From NCBI RefSeq assembly GCF_001601575.1, contig NZ_LOHZ01000019.1, positions 78,666 through 142,665 on the forward strand: a DNA stretch of 64,000 bases. The letters run 5' to 3'. Both the position numbers and the translations under genes were made by a program. Below, in pieces: positions 48,053-57,252 of the stretch. The notes below the pieces were generated by a model that saw only the letters and a program-made list of their open reading frames with translations, was not told the origin of the DNA and searched no databases. This stretch comes from Thermovenabulum gondwanense (lineage in GTDB: Bacteria > Bacillota > Thermosediminibacteria > Thermosediminibacterales > Thermosediminibacteraceae). Within the stretch, counting starts at the first letter, position 1. Each line of letters begins with the position of its first letter.

Positions 48053-48271
48053 TTAACCACCAAAGGGCAGTATATAAAAATGAACTTCGTCTTCGTCCTT
48101 AATTAAATCATCTTTATCCAAAAAAAGATGATTTCTTAAAAAAATTATGTGCTCTTTTAAATTTTCAGGTAAATTCATTTTTTCTATTATTTTTTCTAAT
48201 TTTTCTTCTTTTTCGATTTTTATTTCCCCCGAGAAACTTTCCAACATCCCGTGACCAAAAAATTTTGCCAT
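48053..48271 (-). CDS. MoaD/ThiS-like ubiquitin-fold protein
   Basis: 72 residues, ending in the diagnostic Gly-Gly (YILPFGG), which is activated to a thiocarboxylate to give sulfur to pterin cofactors. The central pattern (MNLPENLKEHIIFLRNHLFLDKDDLIKDEDEVHFY) is that of the MoaD family. The ATG at 48271 follows GGGGGAAGGGA. As first gene before RraA, Ldh and AOR, it is likely the dedicated sulfur carrier for the tungstopterin of the AOR. Confidence 0.82.
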   Translation of the reverse strand: MAKFFGHGMLESFSGEIKIEKEEKLEKIIEKMNLPENLKEHIIFLRNHLFLDKDDLIKDEDEVHFYILPFGG

Positions 48272-48296
48272 TCCCTTCCCCCGCAATATAAAATTT

Positions 48297-48322
48297 ATTA
48301 TAATATATCACTGATATATCAG
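48297..48322 (-). promoter_or_regulatory. Promoter with GntR-type operator candidate, copy 2
   Basis: CTGATATATCAG (48311-48322) is a perfect 12-base palindrome lying in the spacer just upstream of a perfect TATAAT -10 on the minus strand (48302-48297), 26 bases before the MoaD-like ATG. A repressor bound here would block the promoter of the island. Confidence 0.65.
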
Positions 48323-48345
48323 TTTGGCTAAAAATTTTAAAATTA

Positions 48346-48978
48346 TTAACTTACCCTTCTGAATCCATCCTTTACCCTCTGTTTTGCATTTTCAATATGC
48401 ATACTCAAGAGGTTTATCGCTTTTTCAAAGTCCTTATTTTCTATGCACTTTATTAAGCGTTCATGTTCCTCTACAGCTACTCCGCTGTGCCTTTCAGCAA
48501 TATTATTGGAGCAAATAAAATACTGTTCCCTGATATTCCTGTAAAGGTTGCTCAAGTATTGATTATTGTAAATTTCCAGAAACACTTCATGAAATTTTTG
48601 ATCCGCCTTTACATAACCGTGTATATCCTTTTTATCCAAGCAATTTTTTTGTTCTTCCAAATATTTTTTAAGAAGTTCTATATGCTTTGGACCTATACTG
48701 TTAAAAATCTTTTTAAAAACGAATAATTCAATGCATTCCCTGACCTCGTATATCTGTAAAATTTCATTTATATCTATGCAATTGGTAAAAAATCCAACTT
48801 TTGGTACCAGTTCTAAAAACCCCTCTTTGTGAAGCCTTAAAAAGGCTTCCCTTACGGGGGTATAACTCATATTTAATTCTTCCGCAACTTTCCTTATACT
48901 CAAATAACTGCCTTTTTTAGTATAAAGTAATCTCTCCTTGATAATATTATAGGCCTTTTCGCTCAATGTCTCAGCCAT
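48346..48978 (-). CDS. GntR-family regulator, FCD subfamily
   Basis: About 210 residues: an N-terminal winged helix (residues 5-70; GSYLSIRKVAEELNMSYTPVREAFLRLHKEG) and a C-terminal FCD ligand domain with candidate metal-binding acidic/His residues. The ATG at 48978 has AGGAGCAGGGAAC upstream. It faces the same way as the catabolic genes and has a TGATATATCA palindrome both before its own gene and before the first catabolic gene, so it is probably the local, self-regulating repressor. Inducer likely the cyclitol/sugar acid or an intermediate. Confidence 0.88.
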   Translation of the reverse strand: MAETLSEKAYNIIKERLLYTKKGSYLSIRKVAEELNMSYTPVREAFLRLHKEGFLELVPKVGFFTNCIDINEILQIYEVRECIELFVFKKIFNSIGPKHIELLKKYLEEQKNCLDKKDIHGYVKADQKFHEVFLEIYNNQYLSNLYRNIREQYFICSNNIAERHSGVAVEEHERLIKCIENKDFEKAINLLSMHIENAKQRVKDGFRRVS

Positions 48979-49051
48979 GTTCCCTGCTCCTTTTTCAATC
49001 CTTTTAAAATAAAATTTTATTTTTTTAATTAATATATAAACAATATACTTT

Positions 49052-49061
49052 TGATATATCA
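49052..49061. promoter_or_regulatory. GntR-type operator candidate, copy 3
   Basis: TGATATATCA, perfect palindrome about 75 bases before the gntR ATG (48978). It shares its ten bases exactly with copies 1 and 2. Confidence 0.55.
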
Positions 49062-49062
49062 C

Positions 49063-49394
49063 TTACTAATTTTAATTTTAAGTAATTTATATAATATGTC
49101 AATAAGTTTATTTTTTAACAAAGTTATCATTCCTCATACATTACTTTATATTAATTTTATTCTTTAAATTTATTTTAAATCCCTTTTTTTTTAATTTTAT
49201 TTTCATTAATGGATAGGCTTTGCAAAGCAGAAGGATTTAGAAAATTTTTACATTTAAATCGGCTTTTATTGCTTTAAAATAATAAAATTTTTATGCTTTA
49301 AAGTATTGACTTTTTATGTTTTTTGTTTGTATAATATAAAATTAATATATACTTGTATTTTTGTATACTTATATACTTTGAGGGGGTCTTACAC
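49063..49394. other. AT-rich divergent region between gntR and the glutamate-synthase-like gene
   Basis: It contains a perfect palindrome GCTTTGCAAAGC (49217-49228), a near-palindrome ATGCTTTAAAGTAT (49293-49306) that also occurs nearly unchanged at 39796, the promoter of the next gene, and four 8-base units of the form TATACTTN (49349-49380) just before the ribosome site. No small gene is seen. Confidence 0.45.
49306..49335 (+). promoter_or_regulatory. Promoter of the glutamate-synthase-like gene
   Basis: TTGACT and TATAAT separated by 18 bases, with transcription expected near 49342 and the GAGGGGG ribosome site at 49380-49386. Confidence 0.7.
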
Positions 49395-51035
49395 ATGATT
49401 AACTGGCAAAAATCAAACGACGTTCTTGGAACTTTAAACCGTGGAAATCCATGTGAATCCGGCCTCTGCACCCTTTGCAGAGCTGACTGCCACGGGAAAT
49501 GCGAAACCTGGATGTCCTGCCTTGTTGGAAGGAAGATGCTTTACCCCAGGGATTTTGGGAATGTCACTGCGGGCAGTGGAAATACCCTCCACTTAGGCGT
49601 ATCTTATAACTCCCTTCGAATAATGGGAGCAAATTATGGCGCAGAAGGATTAAAGGAAGATATGACAAATTCTGCCGATGACTGCATTTTCCCCCGGGTT
49701 AATATCGAAACCGAATTCGGTTATTTTGAAAAAACTAAATCCAGGCTCCCCATTATGACGGGTGCCCTTGGCTCTACCTTTATCGCCGCAAAATACTGGG
49801 ATTCCCTGGCTATCGGTGCTGCCTTAGCCGGTTTTCCCATCGTTATAGGCGAAAATGTGGTAGGAATTGACCGGGAGGCTGTCATCGAAAACGGTAAAAT
49901 AAAAATAGCTCCTGAGCTGGATAGAAGAATACAAACCTATCTTCGCTATTTCGATGGTTATGGAGCGATAATTGTTCAGATGAACGTGGAGGATACAAGA
50001 AACGGTGTTGCCGAATACGTCATTGAAAAATACGGCGATAAAGTAATTTTAGAGTTAAAATGGGGACAGGGAGCAAAATCCATAGGAGGAGAAATTCAGG
50101 TAAAAGACATAGAATACGCCAGGTTCCTGAAAAAAAGAGGCTATGTACTGGATCCGGACCCTGAAAAACCGGAAGTCATAGAGGCGTACAATTCCGGTGC
50201 AATAAAGTCCTTTGCCAGGCACAGCCGTTTAGGATATACCGATCTTTCCAGCGTAGAAGAAGTCAGGGAAGAATTTTTAGAATCCGTCAACTACTTAAGA
50301 AACATAGGATTTAAAAAGATTACTTTGAAAACCGGATCCTACGGCATGACTGGTCTTGCAATGGCTATAAAATTCGCAACCGAAGCAAAGCTCGATCTTT
50401 TAACAATTGACGGCTCGGGGGGCGGAACCGGAATGAGTCCCTGGAATATGATGGAATCCTGGGGTGTTCCCTCTATACTTTTACACTCCAAAGCTTATGA
50501 ATACGCCTGCATTCTTGCTTCTAAAGGGTACAAAGTGGTAGACATGGCTTTTGCCGGTGGATTTGCCAGGGAAGATCATATTTTTAAAGCTCTTGCCCTC
50601 GGTTCACCCTTTGTAAAGATAATTTGCATGGGAAGGGCGCTAATGATACCGGCTTTTGTGGGGTCCAATATAGAAGGGGCTTTACATCCCGAAAGGAAGG
50701 AAAAGGTAAACGGAAATTGGGATTCCTTACCTCAATCCGTTGCGCAAATCGGATTAAAAGCCGAAGAAATCTTTGCCGGCTATCATGAAGTTAAAAATAA
50801 GGTTGGCGAAGAGGAAATGAAGAATATACCCTATGGCGCCATAGCGGTCTGGACACTGGCTGATAAACTCGGGGCAGGACTACAACAGCTTATGGCGGGA
50901 GCAAGAAAATTTTCATTACAGGCAATAAAAAGAAGCGATATAGCTTCTGCAAACAGAGAAACGGAAAGAGAAACGAAAATCCCCTTTATAACCGAGTTAA
51001 ATAATGAAGAGGCATTGAGGATATTGGAGATTTAA
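49395..51035 (+). CDS. FMN-binding glutamate synthase-family protein with Cys-rich N-terminus
   Basis: About 546 residues. The core (about 90-480) is the GltB-type FMN TIM barrel: PIMTGALGSTF, ELKWGQGAKSIGGEIQ, KITLKTGSYG, DGSGGGTGMSPWNMMESWGVPS and CMGRALMIPAFVGSNIEG. The N-terminus has CESGLCTLC...CHGKC...MSC (seven Cys), which could bind an iron-sulfur cluster. It lacks the glutaminase and cyclisation domains of full GltB, so it is an archaeal-type flavoprotein of uncertain reaction. The ATG at 49395 follows GAGGGGG. It is divergent from the catabolic island regulator and may be controlled by it. Confidence 0.82.
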   Translation: MINWQKSNDVLGTLNRGNPCESGLCTLCRADCHGKCETWMSCLVGRKMLYPRDFGNVTAGSGNTLHLGVSYNSLRIMGANYGAEGLKEDMTNSADDCIFPRVNIETEFGYFEKTKSRLPIMTGALGSTFIAAKYWDSLAIGAALAGFPIVIGENVVGIDREAVIENGKIKIAPELDRRIQTYLRYFDGYGAIIVQMNVEDTRNGVAEYVIEKYGDKVILELKWGQGAKSIGGEIQVKDIEYARFLKKRGYVLDPDPEKPEVIEAYNSGAIKSFARHSRLGYTDLSSVEEVREEFLESVNYLRNIGFKKITLKTGSYGMTGLAMAIKFATEAKLDLLTIDGSGGGTGMSPWNMMESWGVPSILLHSKAYEYACILASKGYKVVDMAFAGGFAREDHIFKALALGSPFVKIICMGRALMIPAFVGSNIEGALHPERKEKVNGNWDSLPQSVAQIGLKAEEIFAGYHEVKNKVGEEEMKNIPYGAIAVWTLADKLGAGLQQLMAGARKFSLQAIKRSDIASANRETERETKIPFITELNNEEALRILEI

Positions 51036-51064
51036 AAAGGCCGGGGTTCACTCCCACGGCCTTT

Positions 51065-51628
51065 TTAAATCATTTCAGCAAAATACTTATGAAAACTTTC
51101 ATCTTCGGTAAGTTCGGGATGAAAAGCTGTAGCCAGCATATTATCCTGCTTTGCTGCAACTACCTTCCCATCCAGCTCCAAAATCACATCCACCCCCGTT
51201 CCAACCTTTTCCGCATAAGGCGCTCTGATAAATACAAGTTCAAGAGGTCTTTTTGAGATGCCGGGCACCGGTTTTCTGGCTACAAAGCTTTCTAATTGAC
51301 CGCCATAAGCATTCCTTTTTACCTTTATATCCATTAGCCCGAGGTGTACATAATCCTGGTTTACTATATGTTTTGCCAGAAGTATCATACCGGCACAGGT
51401 CCCCCAGATGGGCATACCGTTTTTTACAAGTTTTACGATTTCATCACCAAGCCCCGAATCCCTCAAAAATTTTCCTATGACTGTACTTTCACCGCCCGGC
51501 AATATAAGGCCATCCACCCCGAATAGCTCTTCTCTTTTTTTTACCGGAAAAGCCTGTACTTCAATTTTTTTAAGCATTTCTATGTGCTCCCTTACCGCAC
51601 CCTGAAAAGCCACCACTCCGATTTTCAT
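51065..51628 (-). CDS. pdxT: Pyridoxal 5'-phosphate synthase glutaminase subunit
   Basis: About 187 residues. Class I glutaminase: start MKIGVVAFQGAVREH, PGGEST oxyanion region, nucleophile Cys in WGTCAGMILLA, and the His-Glu pair in AFHPEL. It feeds ammonia to PdxS. The ATG at 51628 lies four bases past the pdxS stop, with a GGGGATGGTGAT site. Confidence 0.96.
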   Translation of the reverse strand: MKIGVVAFQGAVREHIEMLKKIEVQAFPVKKREELFGVDGLILPGGESTVIGKFLRDSGLGDEIVKLVKNGMPIWGTCAGMILLAKHIVNQDYVHLGLMDIKVKRNAYGGQLESFVARKPVPGISKRPLELVFIRAPYAEKVGTGVDVILELDGKVVAAKQDNMLATAFHPELTEDESFHKYFAEMI

Positions 51629-51632
51629 ATAA

Positions 51633-52532
51633 TCACCATCCCCGCTCCGCATAACGGGAATCCAATCTATCTATTTCAAGACCCTGCATTGCCTCGCCGA
51701 GGTCTTCGGAAACCTCAGCAAGGATTTCGGGGTCATCGTAATAAGTTACCGCCTTGACGATAGCCCTTGCCCTTTTTGCAGGGTTTTCCGATTTAAAAAT
51801 ACCCGAACCCACAAAAACTCCGTCACACCCCAGCTTCATCAATAAAGCAGCATCGGCAGGTGTTGCCACTCCTCCTGCAGCAAAATTTACCACAGGAAGT
51901 TTTCCGTGTTCAGCGACGTACAGCACGAGTTCATAGGGCGCCCCCATTTCCTTGGCAGCATTTATCAGTTCTTCCTTGGGCATGTTTTGAATCCTTCGGA
52001 TTTCTCCCATAATTGTCCTTATATGTCTCACCGCTTCCACCACATTTCCGGTGCCAGCCTCTCCCTTGGTTCTTATCATGGCAGCTCCCTCGGCTATACG
52101 CCTCAAGGCTTCCCCTAAGTTTTTAGCACCGCATACAAAAGGTACCTTAAATCTTTTTTTATCTATATGGAAATGCTCGTCGGCGGGTGTCAGAACCTCG
52201 CTTTCATCAATAAAATCCACACCGATGGCCTCTAAAATCTCGGCTTCTACAAAGTGACCGATCCTGCATTTTGCCATTACCGGTATGCTGACAGCCTGTT
52301 TTATAGCCTTTATTATTTTGGGATCTGACATGCGAGCCACTCCGCCGTAATTCCTTATATCCGCAGGCACCCTTTCCAAGGCCATAACCGCCACCGCTCC
52401 GGCTTCTTCCGCTATCTTCGCCTGATCCGGAGTGGTCACATCCATTATTACTCCACCCTTTAACATCTCGGCTAAATTTTTATTGAGGGAATATCTTTCA
52501 CCGTCAGCAGGGAAGTTTTTAAAATTTTCCAT
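51633..52532 (-). CDS. pdxS: Pyridoxal 5'-phosphate synthase subunit
   Basis: About 299 residues; a TIM barrel that builds PLP from ribose 5-phosphate, glyceraldehyde 3-phosphate and ammonia. It has [37 protein letters not shown] sequence, [26 protein letters not shown] (with the pathway Lys residues) and [17 protein letters not shown]. The ATG at 52532 follows AGGAGGGG; a TTG at 52538 is an alternative. It is divergent from a PdxR-like regulator. Confidence 0.97.
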   Translation of the reverse strand: MENFKNFPADGERYSLNKNLAEMLKGGVIMDVTTPDQAKIAEEAGAVAVMALERVPADIRNYGGVARMSDPKIIKAIKQAVSIPVMAKCRIGHFVEAEILEAIGVDFIDESEVLTPADEHFHIDKKRFKVPFVCGAKNLGEALRRIAEGAAMIRTKGEAGTGNVVEAVRHIRTIMGEIRRIQNMPKEELINAAKEMGAPYELVLYVAEHGKLPVVNFAAGGVATPADAALLMKLGCDGVFVGSGIFKSENPAKRARAIVKAVTYYDDPEILAEVSEDLGEAMQGLEIDRLDSRYAERGW

Positions 52533-52550
52533 AAGCAAATCCCCTCCTCT

Positions 52551-52660
52551 TAGATTGTAATAAGTGTAATGGTATGGTAAAATTAAATTGTATCGTTACA
52601 TTATTGATTGTAATATTTATTTATTATTAGATTGTTATTATAAATAGCAGATTGTTGTAT
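52551..52660. promoter_or_regulatory. Repeated ATTGT motifs in the pdxS / mocR divergent region
   Basis: ATTGT occurs in the same direction at 52554, 52587, 52607, 52631 and 52651, mostly as GATTGT-A/T-AT, with spacings of 33, 20, 24 and 20 bases. PdxR/MocR regulators commonly bind direct repeats in such divergent regions, so these are candidate PdxR sites. No clear -35/-10 pair could be chosen. Confidence 0.45.
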
Positions 52661-52731
52661 TTATTTTATCATATTAACAGGGTTTTTATCAATACAATTT
52701 TAATAAAATAAATTTTTTCAGGAGGTAATAT

Positions 52732-54192
52732 TTGAAAATGGATAAATTTGTTTCGATACAATTAGATCGAAATTCCCCTGAACCACTCTACGTTCAGATT
52801 TATGAAGAAATTGTTCGTTTAATTAAAGAGGGAGTTTTACTTCCGGGAGAAAAACTACCCCCTATAAGAAAACTTGCGGCGAACCTTAAGGTCAATACAG
52901 TTACCATTGTGAATGCTTATAAACTGCTGGAAAAAGAAGGCTACGCTGTATCCAGGGTAGGAAGCGGTACATTTATACAGTCACATTTAAAAGAATCCGC
53001 GGATCTTCCCGTGAAAAATGATTCCGAGTTGGAAATTGATAAAATAAGGTTTGACTTTGCCACCGCTTCTGTCCCCCCTGAATATTTTCCTGTAGAAATT
53101 TTCAAAAGCTCTATAATAAGAGTTTTAGATAGGGACGGGGGTTACGCCTTTGCTTACAATGAAAGCCCGGGATTTTTACCTCTGAGACAATCCTTAGAAG
53201 ATTTTCTTTACGAGGAGTACAAAATTAAAGCCTCAAGGGATAATATTCATGTAGTATCCGGGGCTCAGCAAGGAATTGACATTATTTCTAAAGCACTGCT
53301 GGATTACGGCGATACCGTTTTTGTGGAATCGCCCACTTACCCGGGTGCCGTAGATGCTTTTAAATCAAGAGGTGCAAAAATCGTCGAGATTACGTTAAGG
53401 GATGATGGAATAGATATGGAAGAATTATTAAGCAAGATTCGCTCAAAACCTCCAAAGCTTTTTTATACAATGCCCAATTTTCAAAATCCCACCGGTATAT
53501 CTTACTCCGAACAAAAAAAGAAAGAGCTAATAGCTCTTTCAAAAAAATTCGGTTTTTATATCCTTGAGGATGACCACATGAACGACCTTTATTACTCAGA
53601 AAAACCTCTACCTTTAAAAGCTTACGATGAAGAAAACCGGGTGTTTTACATTAAGAGCTTTTCCAAAATCCTGATGCCCGGATTGAGGCTGGGATTTTTA
53701 CTGGTGCCTTCCGATTTTTCAGAAATAATCGCCGAAGTAAAATACTTTTCCGACATTGCTTCTTCGGGTTTAAACCAGCGGGTCCTGGATTTAATGATAA
53801 GGGAAAAAAGCTTTTACGATCATCTTACAAAGATTCGAAGAATTTATTTAGAAAAATGGGAAATAATGACGGATTCGTTAAAAAAACATCTTCCTTCCCC
53901 GGTAACATTTAGCGTTCCCAAAGGGGGATTATTCTACTGGCTTTGCCTGCCCGAAGGGTTCTATTCCATGAACCTTTACGCCGGGGTTATAAAAAAAGGA
54001 ATTTTTATAATGCCCGGTGATTACTTTTACCCTGACCAAAAGCCATCACCTTGTTTTCGCCTAAGCATTGCCCAGGTACCAAAGGAAATGATAAACGAGG
54101 GGATCGAGTATCTTTCTCACGCCATAAGAGAATTTTTAAAGGAATTTAGCTTTATTCCCATTAAAAAAAGCAATTACAGTCCGCTCCTTTAG
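52732..54192 (+). CDS. MocR/PdxR-type regulator (GntR winged helix fused to aminotransferase fold)
   Basis: About 487 residues. Residues 1-80 are a GntR winged helix (LYVQIYEEIVRLIKEGVLLPGEKLPPIRKLAANLKVNTVTIVNAYKLLEKEGYA). Residues about 110-470 are a fold-type I aminotransferase domain with GAQQGID, TMPNFQNPTGIS, the Asp in EDDHMND and the PLP-binding Lys in YIKSFSKILMPGLRLGF. The start is the TTG at 52732 (AGGAGG six bases upstream) rather than the ATG at 52738 (twelve bases). Divergent position next to pdxST indicates PLP-responsive control of vitamin B6 synthesis. Confidence 0.9.
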   Translation: MKMDKFVSIQLDRNSPEPLYVQIYEEIVRLIKEGVLLPGEKLPPIRKLAANLKVNTVTIVNAYKLLEKEGYAVSRVGSGTFIQSHLKESADLPVKNDSELEIDKIRFDFATASVPPEYFPVEIFKSSIIRVLDRDGGYAFAYNESPGFLPLRQSLEDFLYEEYKIKASRDNIHVVSGAQQGIDIISKALLDYGDTVFVESPTYPGAVDAFKSRGAKIVEITLRDDGIDMEELLSKIRSKPPKLFYTMPNFQNPTGISYSEQKKKELIALSKKFGFYILEDDHMNDLYYSEKPLPLKAYDEENRVFYIKSFSKILMPGLRLGFLLVPSDFSEIIAEVKYFSDIASSGLNQRVLDLMIREKSFYDHLTKIRRIYLEKWEIMTDSLKKHLPSPVTFSVPKGGLFYWLCLPEGFYSMNLYAGVIKKGIFIMPGDYFYPDQKPSPCFRLSIAQVPKEMINEGIEYLSHAIREFLKEFSFIPIKKSNYSPLL

Positions 54193-54202
54193 AAGAAAAA
54201 GA

Positions 54203-55003
54203 TTATATTAATTTTCGAGTAATCCACAATACCACTTCCGAAGCCGGCATGAATATAACCTGGCTCAGAAGGGTCCCAATTATTTTCCCGCTTACGAGAA
54301 AAAATACCATCGACGTTACTTCCTGTTTAGACCTGACACCCTGTAAAGCCTGGTCGGTAATCAGTGCTGCCTGCGGGTCCACAATAATTGCCAGCAGTAT
54401 TGTGGCGGTACCGTTTATAACCCCCGAAAGCTGACTTGCGGTTATCCTGTACTCCGGTAATAGGGCACCGGCGTAAATGGCCGCCAGCACTCCAATGGTT
54501 GAAATCGAAGTGATGAAGAGATTAAATATCAAGAAAAAAGGGGATATCCCGGTTTTGCTGATTTTTCTTATTTTGTTTAAATCCGGTGCTTTTAAAGAAT
54601 TTTTTACTTGCTTTACAGGTTTATTAAAAATTATTTTTACGAGGAGCTTAGGTATGGATCCCGTTTTTTCAAGGGCATAGATTCCTTTTGAAAAAATTTC
54701 TATAAAACTTGGAATCAAAGCTGCCCCTAAAAGGCTTCCCAGGGTTGCAGAAAAAATTATTATTCTAAAGCTGTGAAGAAGTTCTTTTATTTCGCCCTTA
54801 GAAATCGCCTTATCCACTATACTGCCCAGTAGCGGAGCCTGAATCATGTTGGCAGTCCTCGAAATAAGGACTATTATATTAAATAGGGATAGTGCTAAAG
54901 CCAGCCTCCTGGTTCTTACACCGGCAAGTCTCACGGAATAGGATAAAGTATCGATCATATGTATCGTGGCGGTAAACAAAGCCACATAAATAACCCTTTC
55001 CAT
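54203..55003 (-). CDS. amj: Lipid II flippase, Amj family
   Basis: 266-residue polytopic membrane protein with the family signature TATIHMIDTLSYSVRLAGVRTRRLALALSLFNIIVLISRTANMIQAPLLG split over the first three helices, and a matching second half. Amj (YdaH) of Bacillus subtilis can replace MurJ in moving lipid II across the membrane for peptidoglycan synthesis. The gene is monocistronic and convergent with the MocR gene. A TGCTATAAT extended -10 lies upstream on the minus strand (about 55071-55063). Confidence 0.9.
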   Translation of the reverse strand: MERVIYVALFTATIHMIDTLSYSVRLAGVRTRRLALALSLFNIIVLISRTANMIQAPLLGSIVDKAISKGEIKELLHSFRIIIFSATLGSLLGAALIPSFIEIFSKGIYALEKTGSIPKLLVKIIFNKPVKQVKNSLKAPDLNKIRKISKTGISPFFLIFNLFITSISTIGVLAAIYAGALLPEYRITASQLSGVINGTATILLAIIVDPQAALITDQALQGVRSKQEVTSMVFFLVSGKIIGTLLSQVIFMPASEVVLWITRKLI

Positions 55004-55317
55004 AACAACCCTCTTTTATTAAGTAAAGTAAATAATAAAAATTCGAACAAACAATTATTTATATTATAGCATTTATTGATTAATTTTTATTAGTAATTTT
55101 TTAGCAAACATGCAACTATAGTTTTTTTATGGACATCTGAACCACAACAAATTTCAAGTAAGTTTGTCAATTTTTCACTCCTGTTAATTTTATGACAGGG
55201 TGATTTTCTGAGAAATTATGAAGTTTAGCACCCGTCTTTCCCTCTACTTTACTGAATTATTTTTTACCCCTTTGATAATAATATTAATGTGAAAAAAAAT
55301 TACGGGAGGTTATCTAT
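55004..55317. other. Divergent intergenic region amj / DUF1540
   Basis: 314 AT-rich bases. Besides the extended -10 for amj, it holds a short inverted repeat CCTGT / ACAGG (55180-55199). I see no small gene or known riboswitch in it. Confidence 0.35.
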
Positions 55318-55560
55318 ATGCCTAATATCCATTGCAGTGTATCCAACTGCCATTACTGGGGCAGCGGAAACATGTGTCACGCGTCAGAGATTATGGTTAC
55401 CTCTGACAGAATTGGAGCAAACATGCCAAATAGCTATGATGCACCTCAGGCATCCACCGCTCAACCCACACCGGTCAACTCCGCTATGGAAACCTGCTGC
55501 AAAACCTTCGTTCCAAAAAATTCGGCAGATGTAAAAAATGACGGTGTACAAAGAAGGTAA
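55318..55560 (+). CDS. DUF1540 domain protein
   Basis: 80 residues. The DUF1540 pattern CSVSNCHYWGSGNMCHASEI near the N-terminus and a later CC pair give five cysteines suited to metal binding. The ATG is preceded by GGGAGG eight bases upstream. DUF1540 proteins are small Cys-rich proteins widespread in clostridia, of unknown function. The gene is monocistronic and ends at a shared terminator with serS. Confidence 0.85.
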   Translation: MPNIHCSVSNCHYWGSGNMCHASEIMVTSDRIGANMPNSYDAPQASTAQPTPVNSAMETCCKTFVPKNSADVKNDGVQRR

Positions 55561-55595
55561 AAAATGTGGCGCACATAGAATGTGCGCCACATTTT

Positions 55596-55597
<2 letters not shown>
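55561..55597. terminator. Bidirectional terminator between DUF1540 gene and serS
   Basis: A 16-base perfect stem starting AAAATGTGGCGCACAT, three-base loop, with T runs at both ends. The serS stop codon lies at its edge. Confidence 0.92.
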
Positions 55598-56891
<1,294 letters not shown>

Positions 56892-56912
56892 TCAAAAATA
56901 TTTTTCCCTGTA

Positions 56913-57105
56913 AAAGCAAAATCCTCTCTCCCTCAAGGGGCGAGAGGATATTTCCCGCGGTGCCACCCTGTTTTTTAACTTTAAGCCGTAACGGTACTAC
57001 CGTCGCCTGACGCGATGCTCGGGAGCGGAAATTGCACACCCTTACCGGTTCGCACCATCCACCGGCTCTCTGTAAAAAGGTTTGGTGCAAATTTTCTCCC
57101 TCATT
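56913..57105 (-). promoter_or_regulatory. T-box leader (serine) of serS
   Basis: Minus-strand order: stem I base GGGAG; GAGAGCCGG with GGATGGTGCGAA distal loop; specifier TCC (57029-57027) directly before GCTCCC, which closes stem I; CCGTTA stem; GGTGGCACCGCGG T-box (about 56957-56969); and a terminator ATCCTCTC / GAGAGGAT (56921-56949) followed by TTTGCTTTT. TCC is a serine codon, matching the gene. Confidence 0.93.
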
Positions 57106-57132
57106 GCTTAAAATATTATTTCATTTATTTTT

Positions 57133-57161
57133 ATTATATGTAAAATTTATGCAAAAATCAA
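57133..57161 (-). promoter_or_regulatory. Promoter of serS
   Basis: TTGATT (57161-57156) and TATAAT (57138-57133) with a 17-base spacer on the minus strand, just upstream of the T-box. Confidence 0.8.
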
Positions 57162-57191
57162 TTCATAATTGCCTATCCCCTACAGGAATTA

Positions 57192-57221
57192 TTGGTTAAA
57201 TCCCGGTTAATATAGTATAAT
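57192..57221 (+). promoter_or_regulatory. Promoter of the ECF S-component gene
   Basis: TTGGTT and TATAAT with an 18-base spacer, about 32 bases before the start codon. Confidence 0.65.
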
Positions 57222-57252
57222 ATCAGTAAAAGATTCTATGGAGGTAGCGTAT

